A stretch of DNA of 64,000 nucleotides, taken from positions 20,543,681-20,607,680 of the forward strand of contig NC_088786.1 in assembly GCF_949628265.1 (NCBI RefSeq), written 5' to 3'. How positions within the stretch are numbered: the first letter of the stretch is position 1; each line of letters begins with the position of its first letter. Below, piece by piece: positions 1 to 10,988 of this stretch. The notes under the pieces are model-generated. The model was not told the origin of the DNA. It saw only the letters and a program-made list of their open reading frames with translations, and did no database searches. Both the position numbers and the translations under genes were made by a program. The stretch is from Cloeon dipterum (Eukaryota > Arthropoda > Insecta > Ephemeroptera > Baetidae).

Positions 1-5
1 CTTAC

Positions 6-3000
6 TGACTTGTGAAGCTCAATTTTTGCTTCACAAGGAAATCTTTTAATTTTTTTAACTGTCACACATTGCCCACATTTCCATTTTATTTTAATTTCTG
101 TGGCACTGGATGAACTGTCAGTATCTGAGGATGTGTTGACCTCATCAGATGGTCTTGCTTCAGGGGAAGCTTTGGCAATGTAGGAAGAGGCATTATCAGG
201 GATTGGTTCAATCTGAGTGTTATTGTTCAAACAGCGTTGTTGTCTCTTGGCCAAGTTACTGGTGCTTGTCAGGTACTCGTTATCCTCAGGGGTGGACGAG
301 TTCTCAGGGACTTGTTCAATTATAGGAGTCGATTCAAGTTTGGCACTGGAGGAAGTTTTCATGGGAGCATTAACTTCCGAAGCTGATTCCAACTCCTGTG
401 AGGCTTCATTCTTGGAGCATGTGTGCGTAATGACTCCAGGGCTCTCAGTCCGCCGACAAAGCTCACAATAGAGGAAAGGCCGCGTTTCCCGAACGACCGG
501 CTCCTTGGGTGTGGGCATACACTGAAATCAAAAAAGAATTGTTAGGTACAATTTCTCTTAGTCAAAAGAAAATCTAACTTACCCCCTCTAGCGGCTCCAG
601 CTTAACAGAACTTTGTGGAAACCATTGCAAATAAGGTTTTATTGTGTCTTTGGTGGCATCACCCAACTTGGCCTTCTTGATCACACTTAGACATTTTACT
701 TTGTCTAATTTGTCCTCAGGTCTCTTAGCAAACCTCTGGTAAACAAGAAAAGATTATATTTATGAGGGGGAAAGAAATCATAACAATAATTATTGTTTTT
801 ATCAGCAACAAGGTAAATAGAGGAACAAAATTTTCAACAAGTAGTAGGAAGTGCATACCAAACATGTACTTAAGACCTTAAGAGTTAAATAAAGAATAAG
901 GTCTTACATTTAAAACAGCCGGAATATATCCCCCAGGCATGTCAGGGAACTGGAAACAAGAAAGGAGTTAATTTATTTGTTGCTTGATGATAAAGTTGAT
1001 TTAAAAAACTGATTGACTGATTTTATTTTTCCCTCTGTTATACAAAAAATGTTTTGTTAGGTTATTTGTTGTGTTCTGGATGTGGGGATGTATGGGGCAT
1101 AATTGCTCTGCTGATCCGGAGTAAAATTACTTTGAACCAATAAGTTAGATCATATAAATTGTTTCATTTCAGCTGAAATTGAATTATGAGTGGATCGAGT
1201 ACTGCAATTTGTAAGCAGATACATCATTATATAATTAGTATGCGCATGTGCACAAAATTGGAAAATATATATGGCAATACACGGTTTTAACCAGTGGTGA
1301 AAAAACTCATGGAAAAGTCCAACCCAGTGTAAGATTGGGTAAAGGAGACACACAGACCAGAGTGTTGATAAAAATCTCACCTCTATGACTGCAGGCTCTT
1401 CAATGATGTCTCCAACTGAGATTTCGGCTGATTCAGTCTGGATCTGTATTAGAGAAAGGAGTTGATTATTTTGTTTCACACTCGTTAAAAAGTATAAAAA
1501 TTAATCTAATGAAATTTTGCTATGTTCCCTATAAATGTTATTCAATGTTATAAAATTACATCACTATAAATGTTTAGATTTGAATGTTTATTTGACATTT
1601 GTGGTGATGTAAAGCAACATGAAATTAACATATTACAAAGTGGATTGAGTTGCTTATAAAAAATTTACAAACGTGATAAACAATATCAAATTGTTAACCC
1701 TTTGCATTTTTACTGAGACGGGTTTTCAATTAAAATTTACTGTAGCTTTCTTAGTGGATAGATATATGTGTACTTTATGCAATTTTCTAAATAGTCTCAA
1801 AAAAAATTCCCTGGGAACATTCCCTGTAACATGCAAAATTTTAGTCTCTGAACTTTCATGAAATTAGAAGAAAAAGACCGATCAAAATTTTATATCTAGC
1901 ATCATTTTTGAGTTATTAAGATTATTACCCTTTAATGCCCCTTTATTAGTCCTACACAACAAAAATTTCATTACCTGGATCCCTTCGACCAATATTTGCA
2001 AATGCAGGTACTGAGGACTGGTCCAGGGTTCAATTTGTTGTCTCATAGCATCAGACTGCTGAAAAATAAAGTAACAATAAGTGTTTATATTTTCGACTGT
2101 CTTTATCATTTTTTTAGTATATTTTAACCTCTAGCCTCTGGCCAGCACATTCCGTGGGCTGCAAGCCCACCGGTGCGAATAACACGGCTGAGCGGAAACC
2201 GTGGGGACTGAGTGGCCACAGAGGAGCTTGAGCCAAAATGCAGCTCTTTTTTGCCGGCCCGCACCGAGGTATTTGAATGAAACGCTTGATATTTTTTGCC
2301 TAAAGCCATCGGAAAGGTGCGGAAATCAGCAAGTGGCGCACCTCCCAGCCCGTTGAGCTATTAGAGCACTTTTCAAGACTCCAAATTGAACACCTTTTGC
2401 CACCTCTGACATTAGGCAGTCAATAGGAGATTTCAGAAATGCTCAAATATCTCCTATTATTGCTTTAACACTTCTTGCGTTAGCGACAATACAAGCTAAC
2501 AGGCTTGTGCGTCTGATTGAAAGATTTCATCAACACTTTTAAAATTGGCAAAAATCATGAATATCTGTCTGAATCATACAACCGCTTAGAATGCAATAAT
2601 TGAGTTAGCTGAGATACAATTAAACTAAGGCACTCACCAACTCAGGGGCCAGGACAATCAAATCATGGTGATCATTGATATTAAGAACAACAGGAATATG
2701 TTCCTGCTGTTCCTGAACGCTGTCTCCGTTGGCGTCCACCTGTAGGAAAGAATTATTGAAGTTAGTTGGCATGACCATCAGGTATTTATAATAAGGAAAC
2801 GTTACCTCCTCTAGAGCTATGATCTGAGCTCCTTCCACATAATCAGCGGACTAAAAAAAAATATTAGTCAATTTTCACGACAAATTATGAAACTTACAAG
2901 TGAGCCCGAATCATCTGTCCTGTATGCACAATTGTCAGAAGGTAAACCTGAAAGAAATATTCGCATTGAAATCACAAGTAAACGTTTTTTTAATAAATCT

Positions 3001-3510
3001 GTTCTATTAAAAAGATTGGTCAGATTGGTACAAAAATACTGCTAAATTAATAAGAAAATGATATTTATTTCTTGAACCTCTGCAAACCTTTCCAAATAAG
3101 TAATATTTTGCTTCAAACATTAGACTTTCATAAAATGAGAAGAATGAAAACTTTCTATTACGCCAATATCATAGGTGAGCCATAGAGCCAAACCTTAAAG
3201 TAAATTTTTTAGCATTTTAGTGGATATATTTAGTTTGCAGTGCCTTGACGAGACCAATAAATCGATTTAATTATTTTAACAGCTAGTGGGGTTGTTTAAA
3301 ACAATAGTATATTTATATTAAGTGTGTGGCCCATTACTTTGTTTTATGTCGAGGTTTGCAAAAACAAAACTTACAATTGTGGCAAGCGACATATGCCTCC
3401 GTGGTATCATAGGAGTTTACGTTTAAAAACACCTCAGGAATCATGAATGGCGCATTTAAGTCTGGAGGCCTCGGCGATGCAGATATGGGCGGCTTGTTGT
3501 GAACCATCAT
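6..3510 (-). CDS. Unrecognised multi-exon gene, putative zinc-finger-like nuclear protein (3' part outside window)
   Basis: Nine coding exons on the minus strand join with consistent phase: 3375-3510, 2898-2947, 2806-2850, 2638-2739, 1975-2058, 1381-1443, 908-949, 583-735 and 6-521. A GT donor at 5-4 shows the gene continues past the window edge. The start is the tandem ATG at 3510, just inside an acceptor-bounded exon. The readable 397 codons are acidic and mostly low in recognisable domains. Cys patches are ACHNC...DNC, completed across the first splice junction, and in the last exon CELC...HTC and CGQC followed by another Cys and a His; these resemble zinc-binding knuckles but do not fit standard C2H2 spacing. 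A VKLE sequence resembles a sumoylation site. Exons 3 to 8 are all multiples of three. A degenerate SINE sits in the intron 2059-2637. I do not recognise the family; a transcription-factor-like role is only a guess. Confidence 0.7.
2124..2380 (-). mobile_element. Degenerate SINE copy (family S1)
   Basis: Read on the minus strand this intronic segment matches blocks of the SINE at 49231-49669 in the same order: ACGGGCTGGGAGG, GCACCTTTCC, AGCGTTTCA, CTCGGTGCGG, a GTGGCC..CTCAGT block and GTGTTATT..CACC..GGG. It is clearly more diverged than the other two copies and has no A tail I can see. It lies inside an intron of the leftmost gene, in the same orientation as that gene. Confidence 0.6.
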
Positions 3511-3872
3511 TTTGTAAGTGTGGATAACTGCAACAAAAAGAAAACCAAACTTATGTTTCATACCAATATACCAATTTCCCCAATTTCATAGATTCGTGGT
3601 ATTTCATGCCAAGCTGTATTTTTGTTTTCAGTAAGAAAAAATCATCTCAACGCAAACAAAAATAAAAGATATATTATTATAAGCATGAAATAATTATGTA
3701 TATGATTGTTTATTTTTTTTAATTTGAGCCAAAAAAAGCCGCCAAGACCAACTTTGACAGCTTCTTCTTCGTAATCGTGTGAAATATGAATCAAGTTTTT
3801 ATTTTAAAGGCCTACAATAAAACTCTGGGAGTCTGAAATCCCAACGTTTCAGTTTTTTGTGAAGCCTCATCA

Positions 3873-4594
3873 AATAAATGTTATTCAAATTGATCAAAAT
3901 AAGCTCTATGTATATCTTGTGATGATAAGTTCAAACACCAGATTTCAAGACCGCTTGTTAAAGGCCCACTTTGCCGAAAATTTGGAGCACACGAATCGAT
4001 TCTTGAGGATCGAATTAAGTAAATTTAATATTTTTTCCGACCAAATTATCCAGCGTGACGTGCGTAGTACACGCGGAACTTTTTTGCCGCCAAATAATAT
4101 GTACCTTTTGTGCGCGAACTACGCATGCGTCAGATCTGGTGGGGCGGCCGGCCAGCGGACGCACATTTTTATTTTCTCTCGCCGCTCTCTCGACCGACGC
4201 GACACCAACGGTTGGTTCGGGAAGCTCCTAGCGGGAACGGGTTCGGGCCATAAGAGTGACACCCCCCTGGTCTGCGAGCGGCGAGAGAAAATAAAAATGT
4301 GTGTCGGCTGGCCGGCCAGCCGCCCCACCAGATCTGACGCATGCGTAGTTCGCGCACAAAAGGTACATATTATTTGGCGGCAAACACGTTCCGCGTGTAC
4401 TACGCACGTCACACTGGATAATTTGGTCGGAAAAAATATAAAATTTACCTAATTCGATCCTCAAGAATCGATTCGTGTGCTCCAAATTATCGGCAAAGTG
4501 GGCCTTTAACAAGCGGTCTTGAAATCTGGTGTTTGAACTTATCATCACAAGATATACATAGAGCTTATTTTGATCAATTTGAATAACATTTATT
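3873..4594. repeat. 722 bp foldback element (near-palindrome)
   Basis: The left arm 3873-4187 is an inverted copy of the right arm 4276-4594, with only a few mismatches and a small indel near the GGCCGGCC stretch. The spacer is about 88 bp (4188-4275). Arms begin AATAAATGTT and end in the complement. Both strands therefore show the same reading frame, which is an artefact of the palindrome. No transposase is present and I see no clear target-site duplication. The near-identity of the arms suggests recent formation or ongoing arm conversion. The spacer resembles the core of the foldback at 6534-6699. Confidence 0.9.
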
Positions 4595-4680
4595 ACTGTG
4601 TATGATAAATTAGGATAAAATTAGGTTGGTCTTTATTGTCTGAATTTACAGTACATAATAACAAGAATTAAAGTAGAATG

Positions 4681-5050
4681 ATACTGGACAACAATTGAAA
4701 ATTATTTGAATTGTTGGATGCCATAAACAAATGATTGATAAACAATTTGTTCAACAATTTGCAATAGTAAAAAAGGACCTCCATACAATAAAAATTCAAT
4801 TTTTGCCAATTTTCTCCAAAATTTACAGTGCTTGGCATATTCCGATTCCTCTCGTCGAGATCTGTTCAACAGTGTATGCCACTTATTGGGGAAACTCTTG
4901 GTTTTGAAATTAAATCGGATTTCAAGTAAAGAGACAGCCATTACCATTTGAAAAGCACGGTAACTTTCCAGCTAATTTTCTCAAAAAATTACAGTGCTTC
5001 CGAGTGCTTCTTAGGTCAATTTAGGATTTAATTGGAAATATGAATTATCA
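4681..5050 (+). repeat. Dispersed AT-rich repeat R1, copy 1
   Basis: This copy shares ordered blocks with five other segments in the window: CAACAATTG at the left, AAAAAAGGACCT, TTTACAGTGCTTG, the hallmark CGATTCCTCTCGTCGAGATC, GATTTCAAGTAAAGAGACAG, ACCATTTGAAAAGCA, TTTTCTCAAAAA and TTAGGTCAATTTAGG. No coding capacity is seen, so it is probably a non-autonomous element. Its class is uncertain. Confidence 0.75.
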
Positions 5051-5118
5051 GTCAATTAGAATAATTGATTTAAGTCAATTCGGAAAGATCTAAGTCACGA
5101 TCAAGAGTTCTGATGAAG

Positions 5119-5189
5119 GGATGTTGCAAAACGAATTTTGAATAATAGTTTACTCGAGAAAGTCGAGAATGATGGCTGTGACGTCACTC
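5119..5189 (-). pseudogene. Partial duplicate of the RpS3A 5' region, exon 1 missing
   Basis: Positions 5119-5155 match 10084-10120 (start of RpS3A intron 1) at 36 of 37 bases. Positions 5165-5189 match 10223-10247 (the RpS3A promoter with its TGACGTCA site) at 24 of 25 bases. The 102 bases between them in the real gene, which hold the splice donor, exon 1, the ATG and the proximal 5' UTR, are replaced by nine bases. The copy keeps a cyclic-AMP-response-like site at 5179-5186 but has no coding exon. It is a DNA-level fragment, not a processed pseudogene, because intron sequence is kept. Confidence 0.8.
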
Positions 5190-6533
5190 GCTCTCCCATT
5201 ATATCCGCTCCTTTCTTATTAGCCTTACTGTAGCGTTGTCCAGCCTCAGGTAAAGACTCCCCATCGCGGGCTTCTCGCATGGGGACGCTAAGCAACACTA
5301 CCCTCCCTCCCTTAGCCTACTTTATATTGTTTGCTCACGTACAGAACAGTCAGGATACATCCCTCTCCCCCTGTCATTCTCTCTCATGCAAGCTCCCTTT
5401 TGTGGGCATAAGCACAAAAGACACAAAAGGCACAAAGGATACATTCTTGGGTCCATCGTCCCTGAGAACTTTTGATAGATTGGAAAAAAAATCCGCCATG
5501 TTGCGGAAGGTTTCAAATGCAATACTCAAACTTAACCGTCAAACTGATGATGCCCTGATTATTTCCACGCAATGGATTACGATGAAAATTTGAATGATTT
5601 AAGACACTGGACAAAAATTACCGCAAAACAATCGCTTTTGCCCGCTCAATAAATTTAGAACATATGTATTAACGGTCATTTACTTACAATCAAAAATTGC
5701 AAATCGTACTATTCCGGGAAAAAGTGCAACTTTCAACAATTAAACGCGAAATTTCTTGTTGCAAGAAAAGGGCAACAATCGATTCGAAAACGAAAATTTG
5801 GGTATATGTATGTGTCGAAAGATGCGCAAGAAAATGGCGGCGATGCAACGTGATCTTCGTTATTTATGGAAAAAAATTCAACCCCTTATTTATTTTCTTT
5901 TCTAAAAAAACAAAAAAAAAACACCCCGGAAAACTGCTCATCCTCGAGAAAATTTTGATTTTGGAGCCTTAATAATCCAGAGGTTGTAATTTGGAAATAT
6001 ATACACGTTTCAATGAGTATCTAGATACATGTTGATCAGAATAAAGATCGGGGAAAATATTACAATTTTTGTCAATTCTGTGGGTCAATCAGCCATCGGC
6101 CACTGAAGCGAAAAACCAAAAAATATTGCATCATTCTAGTTTAGGGATTACATAGATACGGTGTTAGTGGAAAGAGATAAAAGAAGAATGAAATCAATAC
6201 CATGTACGCAATAATTATCTCCAAAACCTGTATTATCTAGACCCTGAAAAGCCATGTGCTTGATAATGAATGTACTGTGTGTTTACAAACAAAAGTATGT
6301 AGAGAATTTAGCCGAAACGAAGCCCGTTTAAACAGTTTATCTCGATTATCGACTTACCTCGAAGGAGGAAATTTCTAGAAATTACAGGACAACTACCACG
6401 TGGTGACTCGCCCCTAGTGAAGCCTTTGAAGGGTAGTTCAGTAATGTCCGAATTGGCTTCCTGAGTGAGAATTTGTTTTGTTTAGCGGGAGGTTATGTTC
6501 ACGGGTGTGGTACATTGCGCTCAGCTTATTGTT

Positions 6534-6699
6534 AGAGCTTCCCGAACCAACTGTAGGTGTCACGGGAGTCGTTTTGAGAGCTCTTTTGGCACTCGTGGCG
6601 ATGTTTTGTGCACATAACTTACTGACGCCCACAAAACTAAGCCACACAAGAGCTCTCAAAACGACTGACGGGACACCTACAGTTGAATCGGGAAGCTCT
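6534..6699. repeat. Foldback element 2, sharing its core with foldback 1
   Basis: The left arm (about 6534-6588, beginning AGAGCTTCCCGAACCAACTG) pairs with the right arm (about 6648-6699, ending ATCGGGAAGCTCT). The 59 bases from 6672 agree with the spacer of foldback 1 from 4201 at roughly 50 positions, including TTCGGGCCATAAGA, so the two belong to related or nested families. No open reading frame of interest is present. Confidence 0.8.
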
Positions 6700-7797
6700 T
6701 AGCTGGGACGAGTTCGGGCCATAAGATTGAACCTTCTGCTCGCAGGCAACATGCAGTTCTTATTTCAAGGAGCTTTTTTTTGCTATGAACCATTTTGGAT
6801 GAACCATTTTGGAGAGACGAGAGGACAGAGGAGGAAAATAGAGTCGGAAAACTTGGTATAACATTAAATCTATATTGAATATTGCGCAGCCACTCATCTT
6901 CTGAATTTTTGAAATTACGAGTGTTATTATTACAGGAGACAACGGGTAGCCAATAATTGATAGTACGAGATAGAGAAAATTAATAAGTACTGATTAGTAC
7001 TTCATTCGTCGCATGATGTGACGCAACTCCTTTCCTTTTAATGCACTCATTGCTTGGTTTGCGTGTTGCGAAGTAGATACACGTGTATGGCAGAAGAGAA
7101 GCCGGGGAATCCACAATCAGGGCCATCTTTAATAGCAGGCTGAGCCTTCCGTTTTCGAAATAAAATTGAAAAATTGTCAATTACAAGAGTTAAATCGAGT
7201 GGTCAATTTTTAATTTCATTTTAGAGTCGAAAAATTAAAATTAATAATAATATTGTTTTTCTTTTAATGAAACCGTGCAGTGGCGTTTTTACTGATATTA
7301 AAAATCCCTATTTTTGGTCATCCGACGTGTTTTGCAATGCAGTAGGTTTTTTCCCGAAATAATGTGGGTTTTTTTCCGAATTGTTGGCACAGCTTGTTCA
7401 GTATTAACTTTACTTTGTTGGAATCTAAATATTGGCAATTATTGCCATTGAATTCCAACAGGTGTTTTTGAATTTCTCTCAACAAGTGGCCAACAGAAGT
7501 TCATTACGATGGGCTTTCAAAATTTACTGTGTAAATTAATTTTCTCCAGTTTATCATCCTGGTCTGATCCACACAGCCATTCGCCAATCATTTTAAAATA
7601 TAATTCAGATAACCCTTGCTTCTGATCATACTCATTGCTTCTATTATCAAATCTTGGCATGAATTTTAAACAGATATCAAATAGTTAATTATTGTCATAA
7701 CTATTAGGTATGCAGATGATATAATCCTTACTTAAAATTTTTTATTTTCAAGCACATAGTGCGAGTATTAAGAAGGACAGTCGTTTTAAAGAATGTT

Positions 7798-7803
7798 TTT
7801 ATT
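7798..7803 (-). terminator. Poly(A) signal of RpS3A
   Basis: AATAAA on the minus strand starts three bases after the TAA stop codon of RpS3A, giving a very short 3' UTR. Compact UTRs are usual for ribosomal protein genes. Confidence 0.8.
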
Positions 7804-7805
7804 GA

Positions 7806-10184
7806 TTAGACAGACTCCTGAACTGGAGGCTCGTATCCCTCGGGTCGGTCAGCCTTGGAACCTGGCTCTGAACTCTCTCCCTTGGCGTCACCATGCATCT
7901 CAAGCAGCTTGCTCAGGTCGAACCTGGGCTTCTTCAACACTTTGACCTAGACAGAAAGGATTGTTTTCGTTGGCAAAATGGTTTTGAATTAGACGTGAAC
8001 ATATTTACCTTTCTAATATAAACGTCATGCAGAGGGTAAATTCCCTGGCACGCCTTTTCGATGTCCTTGGCCATCGAGTCGGGAAGCAACTTGTTGACAA
8101 CTTCCTTCAGGTCAGAAGAAACCACATTCGACGTAATCAGCTCAACCATCTTCTTACGTATGGCGCGCACCTGTGAATTATCAATAAAATTTTATCCTTT
8201 GTTTATTTACAACAAATCGGCACATTGTTAAGAACAGATTAACATAGGAAAATATGGCCATATTTTAACAATAAATTAAATTTTTTGATTAAAGAAAAAA
8301 ATTATGCAGATCTGTAAACTCAACGAATTAACTAATTTTCTTAGATTTTTAAGGTTTGTTCATTATACACTAACGGTGTACAACTAGACAATTAACTAAA
8401 AAAGATATTTAGACCTGACGGGTATCATACTTTATTGAGAAGTCATGGAAATCTCTAGATAAAATTCGTCAATATATTATGTTACAGCCAGATAATTAAA
8501 AATGAAACAGACTGATTTAGTAGTCTGTGCTTGATGAATTTTTATTATTTTGAATCAGGGCAGAATATAGGTACAGCTTTTTTTGCAGATCTGGTTTATT
8601 TTGGCTAGTTGCTCCCAAGTTTTTGCAAACAAATTTTAAGTTATTTCTTTTTGCCTTTTATAACTCACTTGACAACTTTTATGATTCCCAATTTAGACTA
8701 AATGTGTGTAAGATAAAGATTTCAAGCGGAAAAAAATTCTTTAAAATACTAAACGCTACGAACCCCAGATTTACAGTTACCATTTATTTTAATAGGTTTT
8801 AGTGGTTGTGGTAAAACTTGTTAAAGCCATAAAAACAACATTGCACAGCAAATATTCTGGTAAACTCCCCAGAAGATTGCCAGCCCTGTTTTAAAAAATG
8901 CATCTTTTACTATGCACTGAGAACAAATAATTGACGGTCAGTAATTTTGAAAATTGCAGGACCCTTCTGAAGAAATTTAATGCGGAATAAACAGCTGGTT
9001 ATGCACCGAGGAAACCATAATTTTAATGCCTTCACTCATCATTAGTGTTTAATAATAATTTACAATAATTAGTCCGCCATCTGACTATATATACACAGGT
9101 TAATGTGGATCTATATTGGAAATGATCTGAGCTGAAATTTCTTTTGGACTTCAGGGCTAAAGCAAATTATTAATCACCTGAGTGTGCTGAGCATAGCAGG
9201 TCTTCCTCTGAGACATTTGGTCCTTCTGAGTGAACCCGATGCAGAAAACCCTAAGAAGATAGCCGTCGGTGGTCTTGACGTCAACGTTGGCCTCAATGAG
9301 GGTCTGAAAGAAATTAATTTAATAACTAAAACCTTACTTAAGCGTATTATAAGGAAAATAAATGTTTTCTCTGCTCAGTTCTTGGTGGTAGTAATTTTTC
9401 AGCATTCTACTTCAGATAGCAAATACTCTGTTACATCATTGCAGAGAAAACAAATAAATTATTACAAATCCAATCATTACCTGCCACTTCTTGACCATGC
9501 TCCTCAGCCTGTCCGTGGTGAGGTCCATGCCGTTGAAGTTGCACAGGACATTGCGGCCCTGAACGTCTTCAGCGATCAGCTTGAACTTCCTGAAAGACCT
9601 TTCGGCATCCTTGTCGTCCTGCAGGTCAGCAAGCGAGACCTCAAAAACGCGGCCCTTCAGACCTTCGGACGCGATTTTCGTGCCCTGCGTTCTGTTGACC
9701 AGCGTCTTGCCAATCTGACGCTTGGTGAAGGTCGACGGAGCCTTCACATCATACCAGTCCTTCCTTGTGAACGGATCCACACTACCGGCCAAACAAAAAC
9801 AAAATCAGACACATGTTGGTGCATGCACACCATTGCTGGCAAGATTATGCACTGCTAAGTGCGTAAATATGGAAAATATCGCCATTATGCGAATATCGCA
9901 TGATTTAAGGGTGAAGTTGTGACTAATTAAGGTTAGAGGCCGGTTTTCTCCTAAAATCGGGGCAAACATGGGAACACCACGTCAATGTGAGGCATGCAGT
10001 AGCGGGTTCACCGGTTTGCCATCCGTCTATTTTCTAACCATCTCACCCGGCAGCTAATGAATAATCATCGAATATTGTGCTAAGGATGTTGCAGAACGAA
10101 TTTTGAATAATAGTTTACTCACATCTTCTTCTTAACACCCTTCTTTCCTCCTTTCGACAGTCCCTTATTTTTACCAACCGCCAT
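7806..10184 (-). CDS. RpS3A: 40S ribosomal protein S3a (eS1)
   Basis: Five exons (10123-10184, 9481-9781, 9178-9303, 8009-8170, 7806-7946) give 792 bases, 263 residues plus TAA, with all junction phases closing; the Drosophila protein is about 268 residues. The N-terminus [20 protein letters not shown] followed by [16 protein letters not shown] is diagnostic of the RpS3Ae/eS1 family. Later blocks [40 protein letters not shown] and QVRAIRKKM also fit. It is a component of the small ribosomal subunit, near the mRNA exit region. The short first exon ends in phase 2 directly after the basic N-terminal tail. All introns have GT-AG ends. The long intron 8171-9177 was inspected for a snoRNA and none could be supported. 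The gene is intact and very likely functional. Confidence 0.97.
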
Positions 10185-10290
10185 GGTGGAGATACAAACA
10201 CTACAGGAGAGAATCAGAACAAGAGAATGACGGCTGTGACGTCACTCACATGTCACGTGATATAACCAATATGGTGGAAACTCGGACTGT
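10185..10290 (-). promoter_or_regulatory. RpS3A promoter and 5' UTR
   Basis: Immediately upstream of the ATG, on the minus strand, lie pyrimidine tracts (TTCTCTTG, TTCTCTCC) suited to a TOP-type ribosomal protein leader, a perfect cyclic-AMP-response-like palindrome TGACGTCA (10237-10244), a CACGTG E-box (10254-10259) and an ATTGGTTATAT element near 10265-10275. The start context is CCACCATGG, a good Kozak match. No transcription start was measured; the assignment is by motif. Confidence 0.65.
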
Positions 10291-10988
10291 GGTTAGCTGC
10301 ATTGGTTATGTTCAAACGCTAATACCGCGAAATTCGTGGGACTCTCCCCACTTCCTGCTTGCATTGCGGATCCAACTTTTCATGCGAGGTTCTTGGAAGA
10401 AGTCGATGATTGAAAAAAATTGAGAGAACTTTATTCGAGGCACATAGATTTATTCAGGTCTGTTTGATCGTCATTTTTGCTAGTTAATTGTTTATTATTT
10501 AAAAGAAAAATTGAAGGAAATCCACTACTCTGAAGGTATAAATTATTTGAACTGAAAGAGACATCAATGGGTTGTTCTGTAAGAAAGGTGTTTATTTTCG
10601 TTTTGTTCGATTTAATTGCCATACAACATAATTCCAGTTCTTCGATACATCTGCGTACATTACTGTAATAAATTGCGAGTCATTATAAAAATAAATGCAA
10701 AAATTTACAAGCCGCATTGAGCACTCACAAAACATCATAATATGCGACTGCACGAATGCATCATCTCTCAGATCGAATGGGGGGAAAAAGGCACTTTGGA
10801 CACGTGCTGAGTCTTACTTGCGAAGTTCCTTAACTTACTAATTGCAAAATAGAGTCCTCTCGAGTCAGTTCTAGAATTTGCGAAACTGGGGATCGAATAA
10901 ATAGTGCGAAAGAGCCACTGTGTGCTCGAGGCAGGCCTAGCACCGCGTGAAATGAATTAATTTTTCAGTCTGAAATGCCAAATGGTGG
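10291..10988. other. Intergenic between RpS3A and inx1, probably including the inx1 3' UTR
   Basis: No coding exon is seen. Minus-strand AATAAA hexamers at 10430-10435 and 10449-10454, about 535-560 bases past the inx1 stop, are candidate poly(A) signals for inx1. The stretch is otherwise featureless. Confidence 0.4.

Larger units (their letters stand above)
3511..7805. other. Intergenic, repeat-rich
   Basis: No coding gene could be supported here. The stretch holds two foldback elements (3873-4594 and 6534-6699), one copy of a dispersed AT-rich repeat (about 4681-5050) and a partial copy of the RpS3A 5' region (5119-5189). The 197-residue frame at 3859-4452 and its minus-strand mirror are products of the palindrome. 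A short tandem duplication of GAACCATTTTGGA lies near 6787-6813. The rest is AT-rich sequence in which I see nothing. Confidence 0.7.

Noticed and set aside
3859-4548. 197-residue and 106-residue frames with matching protein on opposite strands
   Set aside because: Both are read-through of the arms of the palindrome; identical frames on both strands are its expected artefact.
8938-9043. Possible C/D-box snoRNA in the RpS3A intron (ATGATGA and CTGA on the minus strand about 97 bases apart)
   Set aside because: No terminal stem and no clear internal boxes; vertebrate RPS3A introns host snoRNAs, but this candidate is not supported.
9184-9858. 224-residue plus-strand frame
   Set aside because: It is antisense to RpS3A exons 2 and 3 and crosses their splice sites.
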